Assembly: GCA_023678885.1 (NCBI GenBank)
Contig: CM042987.1
Span: forward strand, 24,018,927-24,082,926
Direction: 5' to 3'
DNA from: Pogostemon cablin
Lineage: Eukaryota > Streptophyta > Magnoliopsida > Lamiales > Lamiaceae
Length of the DNA stretch: 64,000 bases
Below the pieces are notes generated by a model, which saw nothing but the letters and a program-made list of their open reading frames with translations, was not told where the DNA came from and ran no database searches. The translations under genes and the position numbers were made by a program. Shown piece after piece: positions 44,558-56,100 of the stretch; position 1 is the stretch's first letter, and every line of letters starts with the position of its first letter.

Positions 44558-44936
44558 GGTTCGACCTTGATTCGACCTGTGGAAGAGGTCGAATCAACTT
44601 CATCGTTGTCGAATCAACATTCTGAACACCTTCTCCTTCGGTTCGGCTTGGGTTCGACCTGCTGACCAGGTCGAACCATATCGGCTTAAGTCGAACCACC
44701 CTTCTGTAAGTTTCATGTCACCAGTTCGACCTCGGTTCGACTTGCTGAACAGGTCGAACGAAGAACGTCGTGGTCGAACCGCACTTCTGGAATTCTGCTA
44801 TCACTGGTTCGACCTTGGTTCGACCTATTGATCTGGTCGAACCATCTTGCATGAGGTCGAACCACCTCTCTGGACAACTTTTGCACCACGGTTCAACTTC
44901 TTCAGCTGGGTTCGACCTCCTGGCACTAGTCGAACC
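44558..44936. repeat. GGTTCGACC array downstream of the E coding region
   Basis: Unit starts at 44560, 44642, 44725, 44808 and 44892, about 83 bp apart (82, 83, 83, 84). Units again have two TTCGACC then two GGTCGAA. The period differs from the 93-bp gag array of the same element. Confidence 0.9.
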
Positions 44937-45245
44937 TATCCCCTGGAAACTCCAAAACCGAGTGTTCTTCAATCCCTACACACTTCAAGCTTCAAATCGA
45001 ATCATTAAATACCAACTAGAGCACAACTTCATTAAGAATTGCTTCTTTAAAAACTAATCAATCATGAGTAACTCCGCAATCACTCAAAATACGAAACAAC
45101 AAAACACCACGGAACATTAGGCAAGTTATAAAAAATTGACACATACAAACCGGTTAATTTTTAAATATGCCACAAAAAATTAACTCCCCTAACAAATGTC
45201 ACAAAGAAAAGATTATACTGTCGGTGCTTATCAAGGTAAGTACAT

Positions 45246-45291
45246 CACACCCCCCCAAACTTAGTAGAAACTATAGTCGAAACTAAGTTTG
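45246..45291 (-). other. Second polypurine-like tract plus hairpin (E)
   Basis: Plus strand C-run, then CAAACTTAG (45256-45264) pairing with CTAAGTTTG (45283-45291); loop TAGAAACTATAGTCGAAA as in D. Confidence 0.77.
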
Positions 45292-45442
45292 CAAAGAGAT
45301 GTAATTGCCGATAAGTAAGCACTTCAAATATAAAAATTTCTTACACACACGAATGAAATAAGGCATTAAAACAGGAGGAAAAGCCCCCAACAGGCGCTCA
45401 TGTTTAACGTCGGAGAGTCACGACGGATTACCGCTTAGAAGA

Positions 45443-46525
45443 CTACTTGATCAGAGGATGATCATGTCGTATCCTCACCTTCCAATACTTTCTCCTCCTC
45501 TTATCATCCACAATTACCACCTTACCATTCTTATGCACCATACGATCAGTAGAATCTCCTTTCTCAAACTTTCTCTTCTCATTCCTGTCAATCTTCCACT
45601 CAATTTTGGAATAACTCCTATCTCCATCAAGATCAAAGTCAGGATAAGAACGAGAGCAACGACTTTCAAATTTGTTGGTATCCGGTGGTAAGTTAGGAGG
45701 CTTCAAGTAGGCATCATCTTCTCTTCCTTTGTCTACAGTCAGCACGGCACCTTTCTCGCTCACAAAAATATGATCATTAGAATTACCTTCATCCCATGGC
45801 CGTGTAGACTCATCCGGGTCAATCTTCCTCTTGAATTCCGAATCACATGATGGATCTTTTTCATTGTCACCAAGATAAGCATACGTCAAGTGTTCCAGTA
45901 ATGGTTTCAACTCCTCTTTCCTCACTTTCATCGGAGAGCTCTCTCTCTCCAACGGCAAGTACTTCCTAGACCCTTTCGCTTCTTCAGCCTTAGCTTTCTC
46001 CAATGCATACCTAGCATCACCCAAAGCAAGTAAGTTCTCAAGATATTCAATACATACCTCGTTGGAGAGACCATCAAGCTCCGTAGTTGAATAAGTTGGA
46101 GACTCCATCAAACATGTCTCAAGAGGATCCTTTGACAGGATCAGATAAATATCCTCCTTCACAATCTCATCCACCACGTTAATACTATAACACTGCGACT
46201 CCATGGGCATCTTCATTGCTTTGTCCAAGTTGAAAAGAACTTCTTCTTTGTCCATCCGTAATCTAAGCTCTCCTTTTTGAACATCAATCATAGCTCCAGC
46301 AGTAGCAAGGAAAGGTCTTCCCAAGATTAAAGGGATATTATCCTTGTCATCTTCCATCTCTAGCACAAGAAAGTCCACAGGAAAGACTAACTTCTCCACT
46401 TTGACGAGAATGTCTTCAATTATACCTTTTGAAAACGTCATCGACCTGTCCGCCAATTGGAGAACCACTGTTGTAGGGGTCAACTCCCCCAAACCAAGCC
46501 TCTGAAAGATGGACAACGGCATCAA
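45443..46525 (-). CDS. Element E protease half fused to a pol-replacing tail (360 codons)
   Basis: Open from MMPLSIFQRLG (just after the protease active site) to a TAG at 45443. Residues 1-90 complete the retropepsin (FPVDFLVLEMEDD, PLILGRPFLATAGAMIDV). Residues 90-223 are the linker that in B leads into RT (LKPLLEHLTYAYLGDNEK). From residue 224 the sequence departs from B. It has two copies of a module: 229-270 (KIDPDES, VSEKGAVLTVDKGR) and 307-348 (WKIDRNEK, HKNGKVVIVDDKRRRK), then a basic end. Element C has one copy. Downstream DNA matches that after the integrase stop of D and B. The frame upstream is continuous with 46556-47233 apart from a TGA at 46556 and a TAG at 46961. The active site reads CELGAS, Asp replaced by Glu, so proteolysis is doubtful. 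Confidence 0.85.
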   Translation of the reverse strand: MMPLSIFQRLGLGELTPTTVVLQLADRSMTFSKGIIEDILVKVEKLVFPVDFLVLEMEDDKDNIPLILGRPFLATAGAMIDVQKGELRLRMDKEEVLFNLDKAMKMPMESQCYSINVVDEIVKEDIYLILSKDPLETCLMESPTYSTTELDGLSNEVCIEYLENLLALGDARYALEKAKAEEAKGSRKYLPLERESSPMKVRKEELKPLLEHLTYAYLGDNEKDPSCDSEFKRKIDPDESTRPWDEGNSNDHIFVSEKGAVLTVDKGREDDAYLKPPNLPPDTNKFESRCSRSYPDFDLDGDRSYSKIEWKIDRNEKRKFEKGDSTDRMVHKNGKVVIVDDKRRRKYWKVRIRHDHPLIK

Positions 46526-46528
46526 ATT

Positions 46529-46969
46529 GATGCTTGCCCCTAGTTCACATAAAGCTCACCGTGTCGGCCCCTTTCCGATCTCACATAGAATAGTGAAGCT
46601 CCCCGGATCCTTCATCTTTTGCGGCAGCTTCCTTTGAATGATTGAGCTGCAATTCTCAGATAAATTCACCATTTTAATTCTGGTTAAGCTCCAATTCTTC
46701 AACAATATGTCTTTAAGAAATTGGGCATAGTACGGCATCTCTATGATTGCCTCTGAGAAAGGAATGCTCAAGCTTATCTTGTTCATTATCTCTGAAAACT
46801 TCTTGAACTTCTCTTCCAATCCCTTCTTCACAAGCTTGTAAGAAAACGGCAGAGGTATCTTTGTTTTGGGAATTCCCCATTCATCACGATCAACCTTCTC
46901 CGCTTTCTCTTTTTCGGCTCTCAATCGCTTGGCTCTCTTCCATTTTTTCTCAGCTATTATCTATGTACT
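46529..46969 (-). pseudogene. Element E gag-protease linker up to the active site
   Basis: Same frame as the 360-codon ORF. Encodes KKWKRAKRLRAEKEKAEKVD, WGIPKTKIPLPFSYKLVKKG, PFSEAIIEMPYYAQFLKDIL, and ITLS-like NLSENCSSIIQRKLP, then EIGKGPTR and a TGA (46556), followed by ALCELGASINL. It corresponds to B 15095-15673 residue for residue over most of its length. Only two point stops (TGA at 46556 and TAG at 46961) separate this piece from its neighbours, so the break is recent. The linker likely joins capsid to protease in the polyprotein. Confidence 0.85.
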
Positions 46970-47045
46970 TTGCTCATTTCGAACTACTGGAGTAGCATCA
47001 ACATCATCGAGAGTGTTCGGAGTAGCAACAGGCAACTTCTGGATG

Positions 47046-47558
47046 GGTTCGACCAGGGTTCGACCTGTGGAACAGGTCGAACCAGGCACGTAATGGTCGA
47101 ACCGCTCTTCTGGACAACAGCTCACTTTTTGAATTTGAGGTTCGACCTGGGTTCGACCTATTGAGTAGGTCGAACCACGACCACATAGGTCGAATCGACC
47201 TACTGTACTCCTTCCGCCCTCTGGTTCGACCAAGGTTCAACCTGTTTGATAGGTCGAACCATGTCCGTCGTGGTCGAACCATTGCTGCGATAAAACAGAG
47301 TGCTCTAAGTTGTGCAGTTCGACCTGGGTTTGACCTATTGAGTAGATCGAACCATCATTGATTTGGTCGAACTGGTGTTCTGGAAAAATAGAGTGCTCCG
47401 AATTGTTAGGTTTGACCATGGTTCGACCTGTATGCCAGGTCGAACCATCTGCAGTTTGGTCAAACCGATGCTGCGATTTTTCCTGATCGTGTCCAGTGCA
47501 TTGGTTCGACTTCCCCTGTATGGTTCAACCTTCAATGTTGGTCGAACTATGGTCGAAT
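47046..47558. repeat. 93-bp-period GGTTCGACC array in the E gag-protease ORF
   Basis: Unit starts at 47048, 47141, 47225, 47318, 47411 and 47505: spacing 93, 84, 93, 93, 94. Translated on the minus strand in the protease frame it gives repeats such as RFD..PGSTCSTGRTLVEP. The frame is the same as the downstream protease for 46961-47419, interrupted only by point stops. Confidence 0.92.
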
Positions 47559-47748
47559 ATTGCCCTAGACATGTCCAATTTTGATTCCAGCCTCATAGGT
47601 CCCTCATACTACGTTCCCAACCTCAAGGTGATGGCGTTACAGGACCTTGGATTCTCAATACTTTGAGACGGGAACTTCCCCTTTTCAAGAGTTTGAGTAA
47701 GCTTGTTAACACTTCCTGCCATCTCCCCCATCAGCAACGTAAGGTCCT

Positions 47749-49150
47749 TCACCTGCTTAGATAAACCTCATGGTTTGCATCGATTTTCTTTTCAAGTTTG
47801 GCCTCAAGGCGGTTTACTCTTTCATCGTTCTTGGCCATATATCTGTTCACAGTATCCTCAAAACCCAGTTTCCCTTCTTCCACCTTAGTACCCGGATCAA
47901 CACCCATCGGAGGTTGAATCGCATTATTCGGATTGCTCCCTGAGAACTCCGGCCTCCTAGGCTGTTGATAACCACCAGGAGGACCACGATTATTAAAGTT
48001 TCCTCGATAGTTCCCTTGGTAGTTTTGGTTTCCTTGATCTGGATACCTAGGCCCTTGAATACTTTGACCCATGGCATAGTGTGCCTCTTCCAACTCCTCT
48101 TGGATTGGTCTATCATTCTTCAACTCCTGCTGCATGATTGGTACGCGCTGAGATAATTCACTGATTTGCTTCTGTTGGGATTCAAGTAGCTTGTTGATAT
48201 TGGACAAGCTAGCGACGATCTCATCCTCTCTACTTGTTTTCACCATTGCTTGTTCAACCTGAGCTACCTTCCCAATGACACATGTACCTCTAACTCTATC
48301 AGTTGGCCAATCCCTCGAATTCATCGAAATATCTTCAAACAACTTCTCGGCCTCTACGAATGACTTTGTAAGCAATGCTCCATTAGAAGAAGCATCCAAT
48401 AACACTCGTGAATCATAGTCCAATCCATTGTAAAATATACTGATATATTGAGCTTTAGATAGCCCATGTTGAGGACACTTCCTAAGCATGTCCTTGAATC
48501 TATCCCATGCTTCATGAAATTTTTTACCTCCACCGATAGCAAATTGGTTAATGTCTTGCTTCATCTTAAACACCTTTGAAGGTGGCATGTACCTCTCCAA
48601 GAACCTTAACTGCAGTTGCTCCCAAGTGGTGCACTCAGCTGCGTTGATAGTGTCGTACCAATCTCTCGCCTTTTCAGTAAGCGAGAATTTGAACAAGAGG
48701 ATCTTCCTAGCATCTTCATGTTCTCCTGCGTCTTTTTGAATACTTGCATAGCCCAAGAACTTGTTCAGATGCTGCTGCGGATCCTCAAAAGATCCTCCTG
48801 AAAAGGAGTTCCTTTCTATCATGCTAATAAGAGCGGGATGAAGATCGAAAGCTGCATTAGTTCCCCTCGCTCCTAGAAGCTCGAAATTTCAAGTCCCATT
48901 ATTTCTGAAAACCTCGAATGGCTAGATTATCCGGATTCGCTGCCATGTTGACTGTCCTTACTATCGAATTAACTTAAGTTGTAGCTTCAATCATCTGAGA
49001 AATCTGCTCGTCAACTTCAACTCCAAAATTTAGAGCTTCAGTTGGATCAGTAGTCTTTGCCTTGCTCTTCTTCTTCTTCTTTTTTCTTGACGATGCTCCG
49101 ATCTCAGGATTATAGGGTTCAAGTTCACCTTTCTTTGATCTCGTGAGCAT
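47749..49150 (-). pseudogene. Element E gag, with a long open capsid segment
   Basis: The inferred start is the ATG at 49150 (MLTRSKKGELEPYNPEIG), followed by a basic KKKKSKAK patch. Stops and a frame change fall between 48830 and 49000. From 48822 to 47749, 357 codons are open: ARKILLFKFSLTEKARDWYD and LQLRFLERYMPPSKVFKMKQ (Retrotrans_gag-like capsid), FHEAWDRFKDMLRKCPQHG, YISIFYNGLDYDSRVLLDA, a Gly/Arg/Asn-rich stretch (NYRGNFNNRGPPGGYQQPRR, about residues 270-295) that may bind RNA in place of a zinc knuckle, and a C-terminal coiled-coil candidate (NRYMAKNDERVNRLEAKLEK). It ends at a stop upstream of the array. It is the best-preserved gag in the window, in keeping with E's youth. Confidence 0.88.
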
Positions 49151-49236
49151 ACACCTAAAAAGAACTAGAATTAAAATAGCAAAACAAGATAAATAGCCCT
49201 AATAAACTAGAAATAACAAAAAGATATTTTAAGCCA

Positions 49237-49254
49237 TCCCCGGCAACGGCGCCA
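49237..49254 (-). other. Primer-binding site of element E (perfect tRNA-Asp match)
   Basis: TCCCCGGCAACGGCGCCA is the 3' end of plant tRNA-Asp(GUC) including CCA. Five bases separate it from the LTR. Confidence 0.92.
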
Positions 49255-49259
49255 AAACT

Positions 49260-50846
49260 TGATGGGAGTTTTCTCAACACACAATTTTAATCCCCAAGTA
49301 TGAAGAATATCAATTGTAGTTTCGAAGGTGACCAAGTTAAATATCGAATCCACGGGACGGATAAATATTACTTTAGTTATTTTCTAGCAATTATGACTAT
49401 GTTGAGAATTGTAATTGTTGGTTTGTAAACTAAGTAACAATTAAAATAGCAAATAAATAACAATAACAAGAGAAGAGTTGTTGTGATCAAATAAGATGTT
49501 AGGTAGTTCGTCAGGCCATCCAGTTTCATTCGTTAATTCATACTTTCGTGTGTCGATGTCCGACTCTGCCTAGTGGTTTATGGACGCATCGCTAGACCAT
49601 GCAAATCTATTCTACAGACACAAATAGATAAGCTTTTAACACGTGTGAGTATCCTCAGAGTAAGACGTATACTTCACCTCCCTTTCTAGGTACTATCATA
49701 ATCAATTATTTCCCGTGCACTTAGTACTCTAACCTGATTTGATCTCCCTTTTTAGGTACTATAAAGTTATACTCTTAATCCTACTTGTTAACCCGAATTC
49801 AATTCAATTAACAAACATTCATATAAGACGGTTCTAATAAAACCTCGGAATCACTTCACTTAGAATTATAACAATAAACCCTGCTCATTAGTGAACGCAC
49901 TCAATCAATAACCATGTTATGCATTCAGACTCTACACAACGATTATTGATGCATAAAACAACTATGAGTATGGATTAAAATGCACAATCTTATATAAAAT
50001 AAACCACAAGTAGTGTTGTACGGAGTATACACACGAAATACAAATCAACTCTTGAAACCTACATAACCCTAGAACTATCGAAGTGGCTCTAGCCCATGAT
50101 TGATCTAGGAACAATAATGGTTAGATGGACCAATCTTACTTGAATCTCTAGTGGAACCTCTGTCACAGCTCCTCCTAGTCTCCTCTTGTGCATCACGATC
50201 TTACGCTCTCTCGAACTCTCTAAAACCGCTCTAATAATATCTGTAATCTGACTGCATGAGCCTCCTTTTATACTTGTAATCATGTCTCTAGGGCTAGGAA
50301 TGGGCTTTTCAAGTGATCCCACGCGTTTTGGCCTTGAAAATCCGGATAAGGTAAGTTTCTGCACTACGGTTCGACCTCAGCAAATAGGTCGAACCGCTGG
50401 CCGCAGGTCGAACCATGCTACTGGACAATTTCTGCTCTTGATTCGACCAACCGTCAGGTCTAACCCCCAACGTCGTGGTCGAACCAACTTTCTCGCGAAC
50501 TGGTTCGACCATGGTTCACCTGATAGACAGGTCGAACCCCTCGAGTCGTGGTCGAACCCCTCTTTTGCCGCTTTGCATTGCTGGTTCGACCTGCTGGAGA
50601 GGTCGAACCCTCCTCCAACAGGTCGAACCCACCTCTCTCCTTGGCAGTTCGCATGGTCTCGACTTCATCTCTTCGATTCTTAGCACTTCCACTCCGATTT
50701 TGCTATGAAAACTACTTAAATAGCTCCACTAACATCAGATTCATGCTAATTCACAATATATATAGGTTTCCACCTATTTTCACCTCAAAAATCTCCAAAA
50801 CTAGCACAAAACATGATTCCAAACTTGTGAATTTACACACTCATCA
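49260..50846 (-). mobile_element. Element E 5' LTR
   Basis: 1587 bp, partner of 40060-41649. Minus-strand TATAAAAGG at 50264-50272; GGTTCGACC/GGTCGAACC array at 50369-50630. Confidence 0.95.
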
Positions 50847-50851
50847 ATGAT

Positions 50852-51624
50852 ATATGGGGGCTTATCACCCTTGTGGGGTGTAGGATGGATGCGGCTCTCT
50901 AATCCAATCTAATGAATAATAATGTGATCTACATCCCCTTTTATACTTGTAGGCTCTCCTTATGGACCTTGGATGGGTTTTTTCTTGGAAAATACGAAAA
51001 TACACTCAAACACACACTAGGGGTGTAAAAACATGCACAAATTCGGTAATTCTCGAAAATGCTCGCTTGCAGCTGCGCGACTTCTCAATTTTGAGAATTA
51101 CTTCCACATATGACCTTCGATTTGAGTAATTCTTGCGCTCACGTGATCTTATCTTCCTTGGCTTTATATCCATTTTAAGAAATTATAGAAACTTCAACAT
51201 TTGAATGTATAAAAAGTCATACAAAGTGGAATAGTCGTGCTAAACAGGAATAACTTACGCGACATCACCATTTGTATCATAACTTTCTCGTTTGAATTCC
51301 TACTTAGGTGTTTCTTATGCCAATACGATTCTCTCTTCTGTGGCTTTTCAAATATATATCACACTTTTAATTCTGAGCTCCATACAAATACAGAAAAATT
51401 ACACAAATTGAACGTGCATTTTTCAGCATTCCTACACAAGCTGCACCTTTTCTCCAACTTGGTACTTTTGATTCTTTTTCCACCTAAAACACAACAAAAC
51501 ATCTCAAGTGCACCTTTTTCTCACATATATTGAATATAAGATACTTGTGCTAATATATGACAACAATTCTCATCAAAAATATATTAAATTGGACACTCAA
51601 ACATGCTTATTTTCACTCTCATCA
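50852..51624 (-). mobile_element. Element A 3' LTR, second part
   Basis: Continues from E's right target copy to ...CACTCTCATCA at 51624. Minus-strand TATAAAAGG at 50937-50945. Unlike the LTRs of B, D and E it has no TCGACC array upstream of the TATA box. Confidence 0.88.
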
Positions 51625-51912
51625 ATCCACCAAACTTACACGTTGCTCGTCCCGAGGCAACAAAATAAAAATAAAGAGAAAGAAAGAGAGTAAGAAAATT
51701 AGTGGAAAACAAGGACTATGACAAATACCCCTTCAAAATACAATTATCCTTAACTTAGTTCATGCAACTTTTATTACATGTAATACTCAATTCATAACAT
51801 ACAAGATAAGATAATCACCACCAATTCAAATGCTCCATTCACATGTTCTCACGGGACGTATATATCACTCACTCAAGCGTAAAAGATGTACACTTATGGG
51901 TTATGGTATTTA
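51625..51912 (-). other. Element A PPT and proximal 3' non-coding DNA
   Basis: The minus strand reads TGTAAGTTTGGTGGAT up to the LTR (PPT with a T in the purine run), then the GTTGCTCGTCCCGAGGCAAC block shared with B and E. It ends at ATTTA (51908-51912), the left target copy of the copia element. Confidence 0.72.
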
Positions 51913-53107
51913 TGTTGGCTTTAGGATCGTTTGGCTCAGCGTGATGCGTTAGGAATTCAAGTAAACAATTACAGCGGAAGCAAAATAACAGTTTACCTTT
52001 CTTCTGGGTTGATGTAGAGGATGAACAGTAGTGAAACACCTCTGATCTTTTGCTGTATGACCCAAAGTCAATTCTGGTGTTGTGTGGGCAACAATCTCCA
52101 GAATCCACTCAATCTGCTCCTTTCCTCTATTCACGTTGAAACGGCGTTCAGAATAATAGGGTTCCAGGATGCTGAGATAACTTATATATTGGGCTACAAC
52201 AGGGACCAGGAGGAGAAATTGGATTGGGCCTCAATTGGATTTAATTAACCAAGCTTAGCCCAAAGCTTTTAATTAAACCCAATAATAATATAGTCCACTA
52301 AAATATTATTACTACACTACCCATCCAATCCCAATATTATGTTTTGGGCTCCTTCTTATTATGAGCCCAAAAGTCTCCCCATATTTAAGATATACAATGC
52401 CTATTAATTAATTAAGTTACTGACAACTCAAATTAATTAATATCTCATCCGAGAGTAGTACCACTCAAACTTTTTATCATGCCGAAATTAATTCACTTGC
52501 AAGATTTACATGATAAACCTTGTGAGCTCCTCAAGGGGACATCATCAACCTATGACGGACATAGATTCCTTCTACAATCAACAGCACACCATAGAGACAA
52601 TACTATTTCCCAACTCAACGAGTTTGTTGATTTAATACATGTAAATCTCACCCATTGATGAATCAAAGAAATATATACTGCCTTACGTGTCGAGGCTATT
52701 GTATAGGGATTAAGAGCACGAACATCCATAATAACTGAGATCAAGTTCTCCTATATAGACAGTACAAGTCGAACAATCTCAAGCGGTCCTACTCAATACA
52801 CGCTAAGTGCACTAATGTGATTCTATAGTCAAGATAAACTAATACCAAATCACACTACAACCATCCCAATAGAGAGTCCCCGTCTATCTCGGTTGTGAGC
52901 ATCTGTTTATACTTTATAAGGAAACCGATAATATGATCTTCAGCGTGTTGTCGCATAACATATTATCTACAGTATAAAGTAAATGAACTATTGCATCGTG
53001 CATATAAATAAATTATAAGATGCAATCATTTGATCAATGATTCTCATTTCAAATATTGTTATAACATTGTTCATACTAAAGCTAGACTTTTAGTATATAA
53101 TCCAACA
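51913..53107 (-). mobile_element. Copia 3' LTR
   Basis: 1195 bp; TATA-like TATATAAG on the minus strand near 52182-52189. Same family as 20486-21711 and 60622-61822. Confidence 0.94.
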
Positions 53108-56100
53108 ATCTCCCACTTATATTAAAAGACTATGCTGTCATGTCTTCTGCCATACATCTGATTCCTACTCCTACTACACGACCATTAAAAACTCTTGCCT
53201 TAAGGTCCTTGTTAATGGATCTACTAGGTCGTCATCCGATGCAATCTAGGCGACTACAACCTTCCCCTCATCATATAATTTCTCGTAACAGGTGGTACTC
53301 GCGCTCCATGTGTTTAATTGCCTTATGGACTCATGATTCCTTCAAGTTTGCAACTGCACCAATATCATCAATGTAAATTGTGATAACCTTGGGGAAACTT
53401 AGAAACACTTCAAAGTCCATCATGAAGTCTTTAGAGTCATACAGACACTTTGGCTGCCTCATAGGCTCCAATTATCATCTTTCCTTGATAGAGTCCGGAG
53501 TCTAAAATATATTTCTATATAACACTCCTCCACATTATGACTCTTCTTCTTAAGATTAAACACATAACCTTTGAGGTGGATTTTCTCCCGTCCACTCTGA
53601 CTAAAAAAAAATCAGAATCTACGTAATCCACAAGAAGCAGTGAATCTGCCCAGTAAGTCTACATACAATTTCCAGTCTTTCTCAGGCACTTCATACATGT
53701 CTTACCACAGTTCATCATTCTTGTTCCGGGTTACGTTGATACTCACTGTTCATGCGTTTAGCTAAATAGATATCCAACTTCGTTCATAGCATTCCTTAGA
53801 TTAAGCTTCCTTATTCGCCGAAGCATAAGGAACTGCTTTCATCTCCTTTATCTTCCTTTTGTGTCTAAGACAAAATCACTTAGATAAATTCACATGCTAA
53901 ACGAGTATGGATTGTATCAATTTACGAAACTTGAGATAAGCATAACATCCTTTCTTGTGATCTGTATTACCGTGATCAAAAGGATATATTTTGCCTTTCT
54001 TAAGTCCTTCATCTCTACTGCTTTATTAACCATACCCATATGCCCGACAATACTCTTTCATTATCTCCAATGAGCAACATATCATCTATGTAAAGTACAA
54101 GAAATACCACCATGTTTCCGTTACTCTTTACAATACACAAAACACATCCGCTTATTGAATAAATCCATATCTTTAGATTTCCTCATCAAAATGGACACTT
54201 TTAAGCTTATTATCAAAATGCTCTTAGCTCTTTGCAATGAATTACTCTGATTGATTCTCATCGATGTTTTCCTCAAGACTTCCAATCAGGAAAGCTGTCT
54301 TGATATCTATTTGCTGCTCCTCATAATTCAATATGAGCAGCAATAAATAAAAGAATCTGGATCAACATTAGCATAGCTACCAGCGAACATGTTTCCTCAT
54401 AATCGAACAATTTCTTTCTGAGTACACCTTTTCGCAACAAGCTTTGCTTACAAGGTTTTCACCTTGCCATATGATCCTCTTTCATTTTCTATGACCAATT
54501 ACAATGGCTTTTACACCATTAGTGGTTCTACATGCTCCCATAATTAGTTTAGAATCCGTAGATTCTATTTTAACATTCATTGCAACTTACTAAGATTCTG
54601 CATTTTCATCTTGTAGTGCTACGTCGTATCCGTAGGACAATACCATGTTTACTAGGGACCAAGTCTCACGACTCTCCCAAAACATATATCGTTCGGGTAG
54701 TCGAACAACCCTCCCACTACGACAAGGCACTTATAGGTAATTGTGTATTAGACGTGACACGCGATGCAGTTTACCTTGTAGTATATCCTCTTGTACACTT
54801 GGTACTTATACTTAGTGTTTTCCTCTCACTTCCTTTAGAACAACTTATACATGGATTTGTGATTTATTACATAGTCCTTTTCCAAAAATCTAGTGTTTGT
54901 ATTAACAATCACCCTTCGATCTTTTGGACTAAATAAATCACCCTACATTTTTCTAGGATGTCCCACAAACAGATAAACATTTTACGAATTACTGTATCTA
55001 GGGCATATCCATAAAATGAATTTAATTATTCCAAATAATACTTCATCTATCAAATCATTACCATAAGAGACTTACATCTTCTATCCACCACACCATTTAG
55101 CTGGGGCATGTCCGGTGTAGCCAAACTTGAGATTTAATCTCAACCTCTGATTAATAGCTCCTAATTATCCTAAGAGGTACTCGCCATCACTATTAAATCG
55201 TAATGACTTAATATATTTTCCATGACGCTTCACTGTACTAGCCTTGCAATTCTTGAATATCCAAAGAACTTAGACTTGCAGTGCATCAAATAAATATATC
55301 GATATCTAGAATAATCTTCGAATATTCATAACCACCTCTCGTCTGGATAATATTAGGTCTGCTTGAATCAGAATGAACCAATTCCAACATATATATCTTT
55401 GGCTCTATACCCCTTAGCCTTGAAAAGCCCGTTAATCATTTTTACTTCCAACCAAGACTCGCAAGTCTGATAGTTTTCACTTTAGATAAACCTTACGGTC
55501 CATCGGCTATCAACTTTTGAATCCTACTCAAGTAAAATGAACTAGTCTTAGACGCCAAATGTATATTTAGTTCATCTCGGAAGGTTCCTTTCTCTTACTA
55601 ATATTAGAAGATGCATTATTAATTACTATTTGTTGCATCTGTGGGATGTACACGATTTAAGAGTATACAAATTATCCACCAACGTACCATAACAGATTAT
55701 AGCCCCATTCCTCATTACTATGACTATGTCATTTAAATGAAATGAAGTATCCATCCGTTAATGCATAGAAACTGAAATCAAATTCTTTCTATGAAAATGT
55801 ATGTAAAGATAATTTCTCATAGTCAAACGTTTATTCCTATCATAAGATAAATAAACAACTCCCACTGCAATAGTCACTACTCTTGTAGTTTTTCCCATAT
55901 CTATAACAATCTTATCCTCACTTAGTAATAAATATTTTAGTGATTCCAGTATCTACACACTACGTGTCAGTAGATGCCATCACTAATCATGTTTAAACAA
56001 CTAGTGAATAAGATATAAAACTTGTTCACATCTTGATGAAAATGCCTTTTCTTTGCCATATATTTTGTCAGAAGTTTCCCACCATATACATCATGTTGTA

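Larger units (their letters stand above)
40060..50846 (-). mobile_element. Element E: young non-autonomous Athila-type retrotransposon
   Basis: 10.8 kb including a 1.6-kb solo LTR insertion. LTRs 40060-41649 and 49260-50846, perfect ATGAT duplication (40055-40059, 50847-50851), perfect 18-bp tRNA-Asp PBS (49237-49254), PPT at 41650. It encodes gag and protease with a tail, but no RT, RNase H or integrase. The first ~168 bp of the two LTRs differ at 4 positions. Complete borders in a copy without pol argue for mobilisation in trans. Confidence 0.95.

Noticed and set aside
45443..46525. Tail of E as a remnant of the integrase C-terminus
   Set aside because: It lacks the NGHRLKHY and GPF motifs found in B and D, and contains two copies of a different module.
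51869..52108. 79-83-codon minus-strand ORF repeated at 58648-58899
   Set aside because: Both copies lie in the two LTRs of one element, so repetition is due to the LTRs, not to gene conservation.
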